Below, one piece after another: positions 8,891 through 17,447 of a stretch of DNA of 54,587 bases. Source of the stretch: Chitinophagaceae bacterium (lineage in GTDB: Bacteria; Bacteroidota; Bacteroidia; Chitinophagales; Chitinophagaceae); contig JAFBAN010000073.1 of NCBI GenBank assembly GCA_019247775.1, forward strand, positions 1 to 54,587, given 5' to 3'. Under the pieces are notes generated by a model that saw only the letters and a program-made list of their open reading frames with translations, was not told the origin of the DNA and searched no databases. The stretch's first letter is position 1; each line of letters starts with the position of its first letter. The translations under genes were made by a program, and so were the position numbers.

Positions 8891-10234
8891 ATGAACAAAG
8901 ATGCTTCCGGCAAATCCCGCAGGGAATTTGTAAAACAATCTTCTCTACTGGCCGGCGGACTGATCGCCGCTCCCCTGCTTTCAAGGGCCAATTATTTTTC
9001 CGGCGCAAGTGATGAGATCAAAATAGCGCTGATCGGCTGCGGCGGACGCGGCACCGGCGCAGCCATGCAGGCGCTTCAAAGCAAACAGAACGTAAAGCTG
9101 GTAGCCATGGCCGATGCATTCATGGACAATGCGGAGAAATGCCATAAATCGCTGACTGCAGAAGCTACGAAAAACGGCCTGCAGTCGAAAATCGATGTGC
9201 CGGCAGAACGCATGTTCGCAGGTTTCGATGCGTACCTTAAAGTGATACCGCTGGCAGACGTGGTAGTGATCGCCACACCGCCCGGTTTCAGGCCCATCCA
9301 TTTCGATGAAGCCATCAAACAGAACAAGCATGTGTTCATGGAGAAACCGGTAGCTACCGATCCGGCCGGTGTACAAAAAGTACTGGCCACGGCAGCCATT
9401 GCCCGGCAGAAAAAATTGAACGTGGTGGTGGGACTGCAGCGCCACTACCAGAACTCCTACCGCGAACTGTTTTCACGCAAAGACATGATCGGCGATATCA
9501 CTTCTGCACAGGCCTGGTGGAACAATGATGGTGTATGGGTAAGACCGCGTAAAGAAGGGCAGACAGAAATGGAATACCAGATGCGCAACTGGTATTATTT
9601 TGTATGGCTCTGCGGCGATCATATCACCGAACAGCATATCCACAATCTGGATGCCATCAACTGGTTCAAAGGCGGCTATCCGGTAAAAGCACAGGGCATG
9701 GGTGGAAGACAGGTGCGCAAAGGCAAGGACCATGGCGAGATCTTTGATCATCACTTTGTAGAATTCGAATATGCCGACGGCTCCATTCTCAATAGCCAGT
9801 GCCGGCATATTCCGGGCACGATGAGCAGGGTGGATGAATTGCTGGTCGGCACCAAAGGAAAGATCCAGGCCGGAAAAGCGAATATCGTGGATACCCGGGG
9901 CAATGTGTTGTACCAGTTCGATAAGAAAACGGAGAACAATGCTTACCAGACAGAGCATGACGAATTGTTTGCTGCCATCGCCAAAGGCGAATACAAATTT
10001 GCAGACGCAGAAAATGGCGCCAAAAGCACCATGACATCTATACTGGGAAGGATGGCCACATACAGCGGGCAGCTGATCACCTGGGATAGCGCCATCAATT
10101 CCGGCATCGATATCCAACCGAAAGTGTATGCCTGGGATGCCGTACCGCCAACAGTACCTAACCCCGACGGGTTTTATACGGTAGCGGTGCCTGGCGTTAC
10201 ACGGTATATCAATAATTCCACCGCCAAATCCTGA
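8891..10234 (+). CDS. Tat-exported Gfo/Idh/MocA-family oxidoreductase
   Basis: 447 residues. The N terminus has a Tat motif (SRREFVKQS) and a hydrophobic segment to about residue 34, then a Rossmann fold with IALIGCGGRGTG (about 46-57) and the catalytic EKPVATDP typical of the family, followed by the C-terminal alpha/beta dimerisation domain. Such enzymes oxidise or reduce sugar hydroxyls with tightly bound NAD(P). Export with cofactor in place is known for glucose-fructose oxidoreductase. Probably oxidises a glycoside at C3 before DUF1080-type cleavage. It starts 19 bases after the FGE-fold gene and ends 5 bases before the GH43-like gene. Confidence 0.85.
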   Translation: MNKDASGKSRREFVKQSSLLAGGLIAAPLLSRANYFSGASDEIKIALIGCGGRGTGAAMQALQSKQNVKLVAMADAFMDNAEKCHKSLTAEATKNGLQSKIDVPAERMFAGFDAYLKVIPLADVVVIATPPGFRPIHFDEAIKQNKHVFMEKPVATDPAGVQKVLATAAIARQKKLNVVVGLQRHYQNSYRELFSRKDMIGDITSAQAWWNNDGVWVRPRKEGQTEMEYQMRNWYYFVWLCGDHITEQHIHNLDAINWFKGGYPVKAQGMGGRQVRKGKDHGEIFDHHFVEFEYADGSILNSQCRHIPGTMSRVDELLVGTKGKIQAGKANIVDTRGNVLYQFDKKTENNAYQTEHDELFAAIAKGEYKFADAENGAKSTMTSILGRMATYSGQLITWDSAINSGIDIQPKVYAWDAVPPTVPNPDGFYTVAVPGVTRYINNSTAKS

Positions 10235-10239
10235 TCCGC

Positions 10240-11262
10240 ATGAACCGGTGTTTAGCAACACTCCTTCTTATTTTCACAACCTGTGCCCTTAAAGCACAGG
10301 TTGTTGATTTTTCAAAACTCCCATTGCTGCAGGGCGAAACCCTAAAAGACAATAAAGGCGCCGCCATCAATGCACATGGAGCGGGCATACTGTTCCATAA
10401 CGGGGTTTATTATCTGTATGGTGAGATCAAAAAAGGAAAGACCTGGCTGGTGCCCGGACAGAGTTGGGAAGACTACCGGGTTCCTGCCGGCGGCATCTCC
10501 TGCTATTCTTCCCGCGACCTTGTTTCCTGGAAATACGAGGGTATTGCTTTGGCGCCGTCAACAGGCAATGGCAGCAGCGATATCGATACGGGACGGGTGA
10601 TAGAGCGTCCGAAAGTGATCTATAACGCAGTTACAAAACAGTTCGTGATGTGGATGCATATAGATACCAGGGACTATGCATTTGCGCGCGCCGGCGTTGC
10701 AGTCAGCAATTCGCCCACCGGCCCTTTTGTATACCGGGGCAGTATAAGACCAAACGGGCAGATGGCGCGGGATATGACCGTGTTCAAAGATGATGACGGG
10801 AAAGCTTATCTCATTTATTCTTCCGAAAACAATGCTACCATGCAGGTATGCCTGCTGTCCACGGATTATCTTTCGCCCACCACCAGGTATTCGCGCATCC
10901 TGGTTAACAGAAGCCGTGAAGCGCCGGCAATGTTCAAATATGGCAAAAAATATTTCCTGATTACATCTGCCTGCACGGGCTGGTCGCCCAACCAGGCAAC
11001 TTACGCAGTGGCGGAGCGCCCGCTGGGCCCATGGAAGGAATTTGGAAACCCCTGCCGCGGAACGGATGCAGACAAAACATTTTACGCTCAGAGTACTTAT
11101 GTACTACCGGTCGATGCAGCCAAAGGCCAATACCTTTTCCTCGCAGACAAATGGAACAAACTCGATCTCGAACGATCCACCTATACCTGGCTGCCCCTCC
11201 AAATGACCGCCGATGGCCCCGTAATCCCCGCCAAACTCCGCGCCTCCGCGCCTCTGCGGTAA
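10240..11262 (+). CDS. GH43-like five-bladed beta-propeller glycosidase
   Basis: 340 residues with a signal peptide ending at LKAQ. AHGAGILFHNGVYYLYGE, ISCYSSRDLVSW, ERPKVIYN, ARDMTVFKDDDGKAYLIY and REAPAMFKYGKKYFLIT are the repeated blade motifs of GH43-type propellers (GH43_24/34 style, which includes galactan-active enzymes); the acidic residues in ERPK, the RDMTVF region and REAP are candidate catalytic or pKa-modulating groups. The linkage cannot be assigned by eye. The last eight residues and the TAA stop are encoded by an octad repeat (11236-11262), so the original C terminus may have been replaced. Five bases downstream of the oxidoreductase gene, probably co-transcribed. Confidence 0.75.
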   Translation: MNRCLATLLLIFTTCALKAQVVDFSKLPLLQGETLKDNKGAAINAHGAGILFHNGVYYLYGEIKKGKTWLVPGQSWEDYRVPAGGISCYSSRDLVSWKYEGIALAPSTGNGSSDIDTGRVIERPKVIYNAVTKQFVMWMHIDTRDYAFARAGVAVSNSPTGPFVYRGSIRPNGQMARDMTVFKDDDGKAYLIYSSENNATMQVCLLSTDYLSPTTRYSRILVNRSREAPAMFKYGKKYFLITSACTGWSPNQATYAVAERPLGPWKEFGNPCRGTDADKTFYAQSTYVLPVDAAKGQYLFLADKWNKLDLERSTYTWLPLQMTADGPVIPAKLRASAPLR

Positions 11263-11264
11263 AA
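11236..11264. repeat. Octad-class half element overlapping a stop codon
   Basis: Two copies of CTCCGCGC and one CTCTGCGG followed by TAAA. The TAA of the GH43-like gene (11260-11262) is the TAA of the family's GGTAAA core. No facing arm is seen, unlike most members. Confidence 0.6.
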
Positions 11265-11351
11265 AAATTGCTGAACTATAAGCCTGCCAGATATACCCAA
11301 CGATCCCCTCCAAAAAATTCATAGCTTCATAGCAGACAAATCAATCACGCC

Positions 11352-11975
11352 ATGAGAAAATTCCTCCTCGTCCTCGCCGGCTTGCTATTCGCAACCTGTA
11401 TTTTTTCCCAGAGCGGCCAATGGATACCGCTATTCAATGGCAGATCCCTCGAGGGCTGGCGGGTAGGCGATAACGCCGAAACTTTCCGCGCCGACAGCGG
11501 CATGATCATCGTACACGGCAAAACGGCGCACCTGTTCTATGACGGGCCGGTGATGAACCACAACTTCACCGATTTCGAATTCAGGGCGGATGTGCTCACC
11601 AAGCCCAAAGCCAATTCAGGCATCTATTTCCATACCGCCTTCCAGCAAAAAAGCTGGCCAGAGAAAGGATATGAAGTGCAGGTAAACAACTCGCACACCG
11701 ACTGGCGCCGCACCGGCAGTCTTTATGGCATCAACGATGTACCCGACCTGCTGGTGCCCGATGATACCTGGTTCACCGAAACCATCATCGTGCAGGGAAA
11801 GCATGTTATCATCAAGGTGAACGATAAAACTGTTGTGGATTATACCGAACCCGAGAATGTGTATCGCGGCAAGGGCAGCGAAAAGCGGGTCATCTCCAAC
11901 GGAACATTCGCTTTACAGGGTCATGATCCAAATAGCGTGGTGTATTTCAAGAATATTATGGTAAGGCCTTTGTAA
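11352..11975 (+). CDS. DUF1080 (3-keto-glycoside cleaving) family protein, single domain
   Basis: 207 residues: signal peptide (MRKFLLVLAG...FSQS) and one DUF1080 / PF06439 concanavalin-like beta-sandwich. Typical motifs are WIPLFNGRSLEGW, DFEFRADVLTKPKANSGIYFHT, GYEVQVNNSH and GTFALQGHDP. Pfam now describes this family as 3-keto-disaccharide hydrolase; characterised members act on glycosides already oxidised at C3. The size is normal for a one-domain member. It follows the GH43-like gene by 89 bases and is the last gene of the plus-strand series; a REP-like element starts 25 bases after its stop. Confidence 0.82.
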   Translation: MRKFLLVLAGLLFATCIFSQSGQWIPLFNGRSLEGWRVGDNAETFRADSGMIIVHGKTAHLFYDGPVMNHNFTDFEFRADVLTKPKANSGIYFHTAFQQKSWPEKGYEVQVNNSHTDWRRTGSLYGINDVPDLLVPDDTWFTETIIVQGKHVIIKVNDKTVVDYTEPENVYRGKGSEKRVISNGTFALQGHDPNSVVYFKNIMVRPL

Positions 11976-12000
11976 TCATAAGAAGCATAAAGATTTTTTT

Positions 12001-12220
12001 GCCGCGGCCTTCAGGCCGTGGATACAAAAATCAGTAATCAAAAGGGCTTTAGCCCTGACATCGGAGGTCTTACATTGCCTACAGATAAAATCAATTTCAC
12101 AACTTAGTTTGAGAACCCGGATCAGGGCTAAAGCCCTTCTCCAATTATGTCATTGCCATCCACGGCCTGAACGCCGCGGCAACGTAAATCAGGATAACTT
12201 AGCCTGAAGGCCGCGGCAAC
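12001..12220. repeat. REP/REPIN-like nested inverted repeat
   Basis: Outer arms at 12001-12022 and 12159-12180 are complementary over 22 bases with one mismatch (GCCGCGGCCTTCAGG type). Inner arms at 12042-12058 and 12122-12138 are perfect 17-base complements (AAGGGCTTTAGCCCTGA). Each arm is itself palindromic (GGCCTTCAGGCC, GGGCTTTAGCCC), and a third copy of the outer word lies at 12201-12219. The layout of palindromes within an inverted pair resembles REPIN elements moved by RAYT transposases. It fills the gap between two convergent genes; no transposase is present. Confidence 0.65.
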
Positions 12221-12230
12221 ACACACCTGA

Positions 12231-13151
12231 TCAGGGCTCCGGCGTATCTGAAACCGGCTCCGGGAATTTCTTTTTATAATTTGTGAGGAAGACGCCGCAC
12301 ATGATCAAAAATGCAGCTGCAATTTTCGTCCAGTTCAAAGATTCATGCAGGATCAGCATGGATGCTGTTGTTGCAAAGAACGGTTGCGTGTACATGAATG
12401 ATCCGGTTACGCTGGCGCCCAATTTGGCAATGCCATAATTCATGAACTGGTACGCAAAAAAAGTAGCGCCCAGTACTACATACACCAGGCAGAACCAGCT
12501 AACCCCATCGAGCGCAGACCACTGCACATTGCTGATAGCAGTCCAGCCCAAAGGCAGGCTGAAAAAACTGCCGAAAAGAAATACCCACTGCAGGATATGC
12601 ATTGCATTGTACTTTCCGACGATGGGGCGTATAGACACCATATAGGTGGAATAACTCAAAGCGCCGAGGATCACGAACAGGTCGCCGAGAGTTTGGTCGC
12701 CAGCGGCGGCAGCAGACAGATCGCGTGAAAAAACCAGCAGCGCTCCGCCTGAAATTCCGAGCGCCAGCCCCAGTATCTTCTGCGAATTCAGCGATTCTTT
12801 CAGCACCCAGGCCGCCAACAGCGTAACGACAATAGGTGTGGTCAGGATCAGCAGCGCTGCATGGATCGGACTGGCTAGCGACATGCCGCGAATAGCGAAA
12901 GTCTGATTAAGTGTGATCCCGAAAATAGCGCAGAAAAATAAACGTCTATAATCTTTCGCCGCAATACCCATCTTCACCGGCCTGAATGCGAACATGAGCC
13001 ATAACAGGATCGTAGTACATACTACGCGGATCGCGGTGAGGCCGATGGCCGGTACCAGTGAAGGTGTAATATGCTTTACCGCAATAACACTGGTGCCGAA
13101 AAAAAAGTTGGCGAGGATAACGGCGAGACGGGCTTTTTGTTTGTCGGTCAT
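12231..13151 (-). CDS. EamA/DMT-superfamily transporter
   Basis: 306 residues with about ten hydrophobic helices arranged as two EamA repeats (about 8-140 and 155-295). Characteristic segments include ANFFFGTSVIAVKHI in the first helix, PVVG/TTPIVVTLLAAWVLKES ending repeat one, and a matching GSFMYTQPFFATTASMLILHESLNW in repeat two. It exports or imports small metabolites across the inner membrane; its substrate cannot be read from sequence. It lies downstream of the Tat oxidoreductase gene on the same strand, separated by a heptad-repeat hairpin, so it may or may not belong to the catabolic operon. A uronate- or sugar-related role is only a guess from position. Confidence 0.85.
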   Translation of the reverse strand: MTDKQKARLAVILANFFFGTSVIAVKHITPSLVPAIGLTAIRVVCTTILLWLMFAFRPVKMGIAAKDYRRLFFCAIFGITLNQTFAIRGMSLASPIHAALLILTTPIVVTLLAAWVLKESLNSQKILGLALGISGGALLVFSRDLSAAAAGDQTLGDLFVILGALSYSTYMVSIRPIVGKYNAMHILQWVFLFGSFFSLPLGWTAISNVQWSALDGVSWFCLVYVVLGATFFAYQFMNYGIAKLGASVTGSFMYTQPFFATTASMLILHESLNWTKIAAAFLIMCGVFLTNYKKKFPEPVSDTPEP

Positions 13152-13160
13152 CGTAGTCGA

Positions 13161-13260
13161 TTAGCTATTAGCCGTTAGCTGTTAGCTTAGTCGTTCTCTC
13201 CTGATGAGATTAATTTCAAGGGACAAGTAACTATAAGCTAAGAGCTAACAGCTAATGGCA
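13161..13260. repeat. Heptad-class inverted repeat (TTAGCNN word)
   Basis: Left arm: TTAGCTA, TTAGCCG, TTAGCTG, TTAGCTT in strict 7-nt register (13161-13188). Right arm from 13234: complementary NAGCTAA heptads that match 22 of 25 positions of the left arm. The loop is about 40 nt. It lies just past the stop of the Tat oxidoreductase gene (TAG at 13268-13266) and before the EamA start. Confidence 0.75.
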
Positions 13261-13265
13261 GGCTG

Positions 13266-14624
13266 CTAGTATTTAAACGGTTTCCCGTTCGCCATCACTT
13301 CCTGTGTTTTCTCGTCGAAAGTAACCTTGGCACCTGTGCGCGCCGCGGCATTGGCCATGATGGTTGCGGTTGAATGCGAATAACCCGCCTCCACCGGCGC
13401 ATTGGGCTGTTTGCGGCTGCGGACACATTCCATCCAGTTTTTTACGTGATTTGTCGTGAGCACATCGCCACCGGTATTGGCGCCCGTTTCTACCTTTTCT
13501 TCAATCTGGCTAAGGCTCATTTCAGGCAACAGGTTTGGTTGCATTTTCATTGCGGAAGCGGCATTCGCCCTCATACCGCCTTTCGGTGAGATCATGTTGG
13601 TAACAAGGTTCAACTCGCCGCCATTGGAATAGTACAGTTCACCTGGCTTGTCATCTCCGTTATGCATGCGCGACATAAACACCACCTGGAACCCGGTAGA
13701 AGGATCATTGGTGGGGCCATAATCAAATACCGCCGTAATGGTATCCCAGTTGCGACGACCATCTTTCCACCAGTAAATGCCGCCATTGGCAGTAACGCTT
13801 CTCGGATGTTGCAGACCCGAAAACCAATGCACGGTATCTATCTGGTGGCTCATCCATTGGCCAGGCAGGCCGGATGAATAAGGCCAGAACAACCGATACT
13901 CGAGGTATTTGCGCGGATCGAATGTGTCTGCGGGGCGGTTGAGCAGAAAGCGATTCCAGTCAAGGTCTTCCTGTTTACACTGGGCAACCAGGTCAGGTCT
14001 TCTCCAGCGCCCGGGCTGGTTCACATTCCAGGTAAGTTCTACCATGGTGATGGGACCAAACTTTCCCGACTGGATAAAGTTGGCAGCAGCCTTGTAGTTA
14101 ACACCGCTTCTCCGTTGCGAGCCGATCTGCACAATCTTACCGCTTTCCTTCACCGCTTTCAGGGCAGCACGGTTATCGGCCATGGTTTCAGCAAAAGGCT
14201 TTTCGCAGTACACATCACAGCCTGCTTTTACGGCTTCAATGGTGTGCAGTGCGTGAGCGAAATCAGGTGTGCTGATAAATACCGCATCCACGGTTTTGGA
14301 GTTGTAGAGTTCATCGTTATTGCGGTAGGCGTTAATATCATGTCCCATCTTATCCTTCAGGAAAGCCTGCCCTTCCTCCCTTCTTTTTTTCCAGAGATCG
14401 GATACCGACACGATATCGAAATTCATCTCCTTGTAAAACTTCATGAACGGCGGGATATGTGAGCTGCGGTGCCGGTCAGAAAAACCCACTACGCCTACCC
14501 GTACGCGATCGTTCGCGCCGATGATTCGTGCATAGCTTTGCGCACTGAAACCAGCCGAAGCGATATAGGTGCCGGCGGCGGCTTTGACAGATTTCTTCAG
14601 GAAATCTCTTCTTGTATTTGACAT
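13266..14624 (-). CDS. Tat-exported Gfo/Idh/MocA-family oxidoreductase
   Basis: 452 residues. Tat signal TRRDFLKKS with a hydrophobic stretch to about residue 30, Rossmann motif VRVGVVGFSDRH (about 40-51; the glycine pattern is less classical than in the paralogue at 8.9 kb), catalytic CEKPFAET, and the C-terminal GFO_IDH_MocA domain with HQIDTVHWFSG. Proteins of this type are secreted sugar-glycoside oxidoreductases in Bacteroidota. It is encoded directly after the double-DUF1080 gene (31-base gap) and shares its operon with uxaC and an SDR, so it is probably linked to uronate or 3-keto-glycoside metabolism. The substrate is not known. Confidence 0.85.
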   Translation of the reverse strand: MSNTRRDFLKKSVKAAAGTYIASAGFSAQSYARIIGANDRVRVGVVGFSDRHRSSHIPPFMKFYKEMNFDIVSVSDLWKKRREEGQAFLKDKMGHDINAYRNNDELYNSKTVDAVFISTPDFAHALHTIEAVKAGCDVYCEKPFAETMADNRAALKAVKESGKIVQIGSQRRSGVNYKAAANFIQSGKFGPITMVELTWNVNQPGRWRRPDLVAQCKQEDLDWNRFLLNRPADTFDPRKYLEYRLFWPYSSGLPGQWMSHQIDTVHWFSGLQHPRSVTANGGIYWWKDGRRNWDTITAVFDYGPTNDPSTGFQVVFMSRMHNGDDKPGELYYSNGGELNLVTNMISPKGGMRANAASAMKMQPNLLPEMSLSQIEEKVETGANTGGDVLTTNHVKNWMECVRSRKQPNAPVEAGYSHSTATIMANAAARTGAKVTFDEKTQEVMANGKPFKY

Positions 14625-14655
14625 AGCATGATCGTTTTTAAAATGATGAATATGT

Positions 14656-16023
14656 TTATTTCAGTTCGCGGATCTTGATGCTTCTGAATGCTACATGTTC
14701 CTGGTGATACTGCAGCAGGATAGGGCCCTTCGGTACCATCCCGAAGCCCGGGATCTTCGCGTATTTACTATGCGCCACCAATGCATAAAAATATTGCGTG
14801 CCCCGCTGGTATTCCAGCACTTTCCAGCCATTCAGCCAGTGCTCGATCCTTCCGTCGGGGAAGGCTACAATGCGGCCGCGGTTCCATTCGCCGATCGGGA
14901 GTTTCTCACGGCCGTTCTTGTAAGCGGGAATGAGGTCGTACAACGAAGCCAGTGTCCGGTCTCCCAGAACGCCTGCTTTGGCATCGGGATGTTTGTCATC
15001 ATCGAGCACCTGATACTCAAGTCCGACCGGGCCTGCCGGACTCTTTTCCATCACAAAATATTTTACACCCGAGTTGGCCGTATCTGTCATCTGGAATTCA
15101 AACTGCAGATCAAATGCGCTGAATGCTTCAGTGGTTACGATATCAGCACCACCCGCCTCGCGCATCACATGCAATTCGCCATTCATGATATGCCAGCCTT
15201 TGTCGGGAAAAACATCCTTGCCTGCAGCACGCCACCCATTGGTGGTTTTACCATCCCATAACAGTCTTACACCCATACGCTGCTCATCTTTTGAAATATT
15301 GTTGATCAGTGTATTTACTACAAACACATTATCATCCGGTGAAGGCTTGAGGCTTTTGGTCTGGATCCGTATATTTTTCCAGCGGATCTGTTCACCAACA
15401 TTTTTTTCATCCTTTATGGCATGTACCTGGAAGGCGATAAACCCTTTCGGGGTCATATCATCGATCAGATGCGCACAGGCGATCCCATTCACCCAGGTGC
15501 GGATGCTGTTGCCGATGCATTCAACGCGGTAGTGATTCCAATCGTTATGCTTGAACGCGACTTTCGCAGCAGGATTATTTTCCATCGAATACAACCAACC
15601 GCGACGCGCTTCATCGTAAATGCCGCCAGTCCAGGCGCGATCAGAAGGATCGATCTCGAGCTGGTACCCATGCACACGCTCCGGTGTTTTCTTGTCGGTC
15701 ACATTGCATTTATCATTGGCGTCTTTGATCTCGCTCCTGAACTGGATGCCGGAATTCATACTGTCGTTCACCTTGAAATCCACCTCCAGAATAAAATCAC
15801 CATACTCTTTTTCTGTAGCGAGGAATGAATTGGGTGTATTGAGCACCGTGGTGCCCACGATCTCGCCGTTCTGGACCGTATACCTGGCCTTGCCATTCAG
15901 TTGTTTGAAACCGGTCAGGTCTTTGCCGTTGAACAGGTATTCCCACTGGCCGGCAGCCGGTTTTTGTGCATGCACAATATGGCTGGCGGCAACGATCGGC
16001 AGCAGCAGTATCAGTTTTCTCAT
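14656..16023 (-). CDS. Tandem DUF1080 (3-keto-glycoside cleaving) protein
   Basis: 455 residues from the ATG at 16023, which gives a signal peptide (MRKLILLLPI...HAQ) and an 11-base gap to uxaC; longer starts overlap uxaC and are rejected. Two complete DUF1080 beta-sandwiches follow: about 25-220 (YLFNGKDLTGFKQL, FILEVDFKVNDSMNSGIQFRSE, GYQLEIDPSD) and about 250-453 (LLWDGKTTNGWRAA, DLQFEFQMTDTANSGVKYFV, EYQVLDDDKH). Both carry the NSGI/V-F strand and the E-Q/E-D motifs of the family. Two fused domains could handle two linkages or bind a longer chain. Acts in the periplasm downstream of a Gfo/Idh/MocA oxidation step (inference). Confidence 0.85.
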   Translation of the reverse strand: MRKLILLLPIVAASHIVHAQKPAAGQWEYLFNGKDLTGFKQLNGKARYTVQNGEIVGTTVLNTPNSFLATEKEYGDFILEVDFKVNDSMNSGIQFRSEIKDANDKCNVTDKKTPERVHGYQLEIDPSDRAWTGGIYDEARRGWLYSMENNPAAKVAFKHNDWNHYRVECIGNSIRTWVNGIACAHLIDDMTPKGFIAFQVHAIKDEKNVGEQIRWKNIRIQTKSLKPSPDDNVFVVNTLINNISKDEQRMGVRLLWDGKTTNGWRAAGKDVFPDKGWHIMNGELHVMREAGGADIVTTEAFSAFDLQFEFQMTDTANSGVKYFVMEKSPAGPVGLEYQVLDDDKHPDAKAGVLGDRTLASLYDLIPAYKNGREKLPIGEWNRGRIVAFPDGRIEHWLNGWKVLEYQRGTQYFYALVAHSKYAKIPGFGMVPKGPILLQYHQEHVAFRSIKIRELK

Positions 16024-16033
16024 GTGTATCATC

Positions 16034-17437
16034 CTATATATTGAAATATTCTTTCGCGTTATAATAGCAGACATTTTTTACAATGCCGCCCATCCAGTCA
16101 AGATCATTCGGCAGCAGTCCTTTTTCCATTTCTTCCCCGATCATATTGCAGAGGATACGCCTGAAGTATTCATGGCGCGGAAAGGAAAGAAAGCTGCGGC
16201 TGTCGGTGATCATACCGATGAACGTACTCAGCAATCCCATATTCGATAATGCATTCAGCTGCTTCTCCATTCCATCCTTCTGGTCGAGGAACCACCAGCC
16301 CGATCCGAACTGCATTTTTCCTTTTACACTTCCGTCGTTGAAATTACCCAGCATGCTGGCGAACACTTCGTTATCTGAAGGGTTGATATTATAGATCACG
16401 GTCTTCGCGAGCTGATCGGTCTGATCCAGGTGGTCCAGGAAACGCGCCAGCTGCTGCGCCTGCGGGAAATCGCCCACCGAATCGAATCCGCTGTCGGCGC
16501 CCAGTTTAGTGTTGAGCCGGCTATTGTTATTGCGGATCGGTCCGAGATGGAATTGCTGCACCCAGTTGCGTTCATTGTACATGCGGCAGAGCTCGATCAG
16601 CACATAGCCCGTAAAAGCTTCGGGGTCGGAGAAACTGCCTTTCTTATCGGCGATAAACCCTGCCAGTTCTATCTCCAGTTGTTTGGAAAACTGGAATTTG
16701 CCCGGCATCTGCGTTAATCCATGATCGGATACGCGACAACCATTTGCATGGAAAAAATTAACCCGGTTCTGCAGGGCTTCCAGCAGGGAGGTCAGGTCTT
16801 TTATCTCCATGCCGCTGGCATCCTGCAGCGATTGCAGGTGACGGAAAAAATCCGGCTTATCGATGAACAGAACTTTGTCTGGTCTGAAAGAAGGCGCTAC
16901 CCTGATACCGTTGTTTTCAGCTGCCAGTTTCTGGTGATGGGCAAGGCTGTCCCAGGGCTCATCCGTTGTGCCCACATATTCCACTTTGAAACGACGCAAC
17001 AGCGATTGCGTGGTATGAGTGCTTTGCTTAAGTTGCCTGTTGCAGGCCTGGTAAATATCGCTTGCAGTTTTCTCGCTGAGGTATTGTTCTATCCCGAACA
17101 CATTCTTCAGTTCGAGATGCGTCCAGTGAAAAAGCGGGTTGCGAACGGTATGCGGTACCATTTTGGCCCAGGCCATAAATTTTTTTTCATCATCCGCCGT
17201 ACCGGTGATCAATTCTTCGCAAACCCCCAGGGTGCGCAGGGCCCGCCATTTATAGTGATCGCCTTTGAGCCAGATCTCGGTAAGATTGGCGAACTGCTTA
17301 TTGGATGCGATTTCGTCGGGCGGAAGATGGCAATGGTAATCGATAACAGGAAGTTCTTTTGCATACTCATGGTAGAGCCGGGTAGCGGCTTTTCTCTGCA
17401 GCAGAAAGTTCTCGTTAAAAATATAATCTTGCATCAT
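16034..17437 (-). CDS. uxaC: Glucuronate isomerase (UxaC)
   Basis: 467 residues from the first of two adjacent ATGs at 17437, the length usual for UxaC; a longer reading to 17485 runs into the SDR gene. Cytoplasmic amidohydrolase-fold enzyme that converts D-glucuronate to D-fructuronate, or D-galacturonate to D-tagaturonate. Visible signatures: IDYHCHLPP with the paired metal-binding His, FHWTHLELKNVFGI, and GMITDSRSFLSFPRHEYFRRILCN near the C terminus. It shows that free uronic acid is an end product of the locus. It follows the SDR gene by 10 bases. Mannonate dehydratase (uxuA) and KDG-processing genes are not in the window. Confidence 0.95.
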   Translation of the reverse strand: MMQDYIFNENFLLQRKAATRLYHEYAKELPVIDYHCHLPPDEIASNKQFANLTEIWLKGDHYKWRALRTLGVCEELITGTADDEKKFMAWAKMVPHTVRNPLFHWTHLELKNVFGIEQYLSEKTASDIYQACNRQLKQSTHTTQSLLRRFKVEYVGTTDEPWDSLAHHQKLAAENNGIRVAPSFRPDKVLFIDKPDFFRHLQSLQDASGMEIKDLTSLLEALQNRVNFFHANGCRVSDHGLTQMPGKFQFSKQLEIELAGFIADKKGSFSDPEAFTGYVLIELCRMYNERNWVQQFHLGPIRNNNSRLNTKLGADSGFDSVGDFPQAQQLARFLDHLDQTDQLAKTVIYNINPSDNEVFASMLGNFNDGSVKGKMQFGSGWWFLDQKDGMEKQLNALSNMGLLSTFIGMITDSRSFLSFPRHEYFRRILCNMIGEEMEKGLLPNDLDWMGGIVKNVCYYNAKEYFNI

Positions 17438-17447
17438 GATGGTTAAA

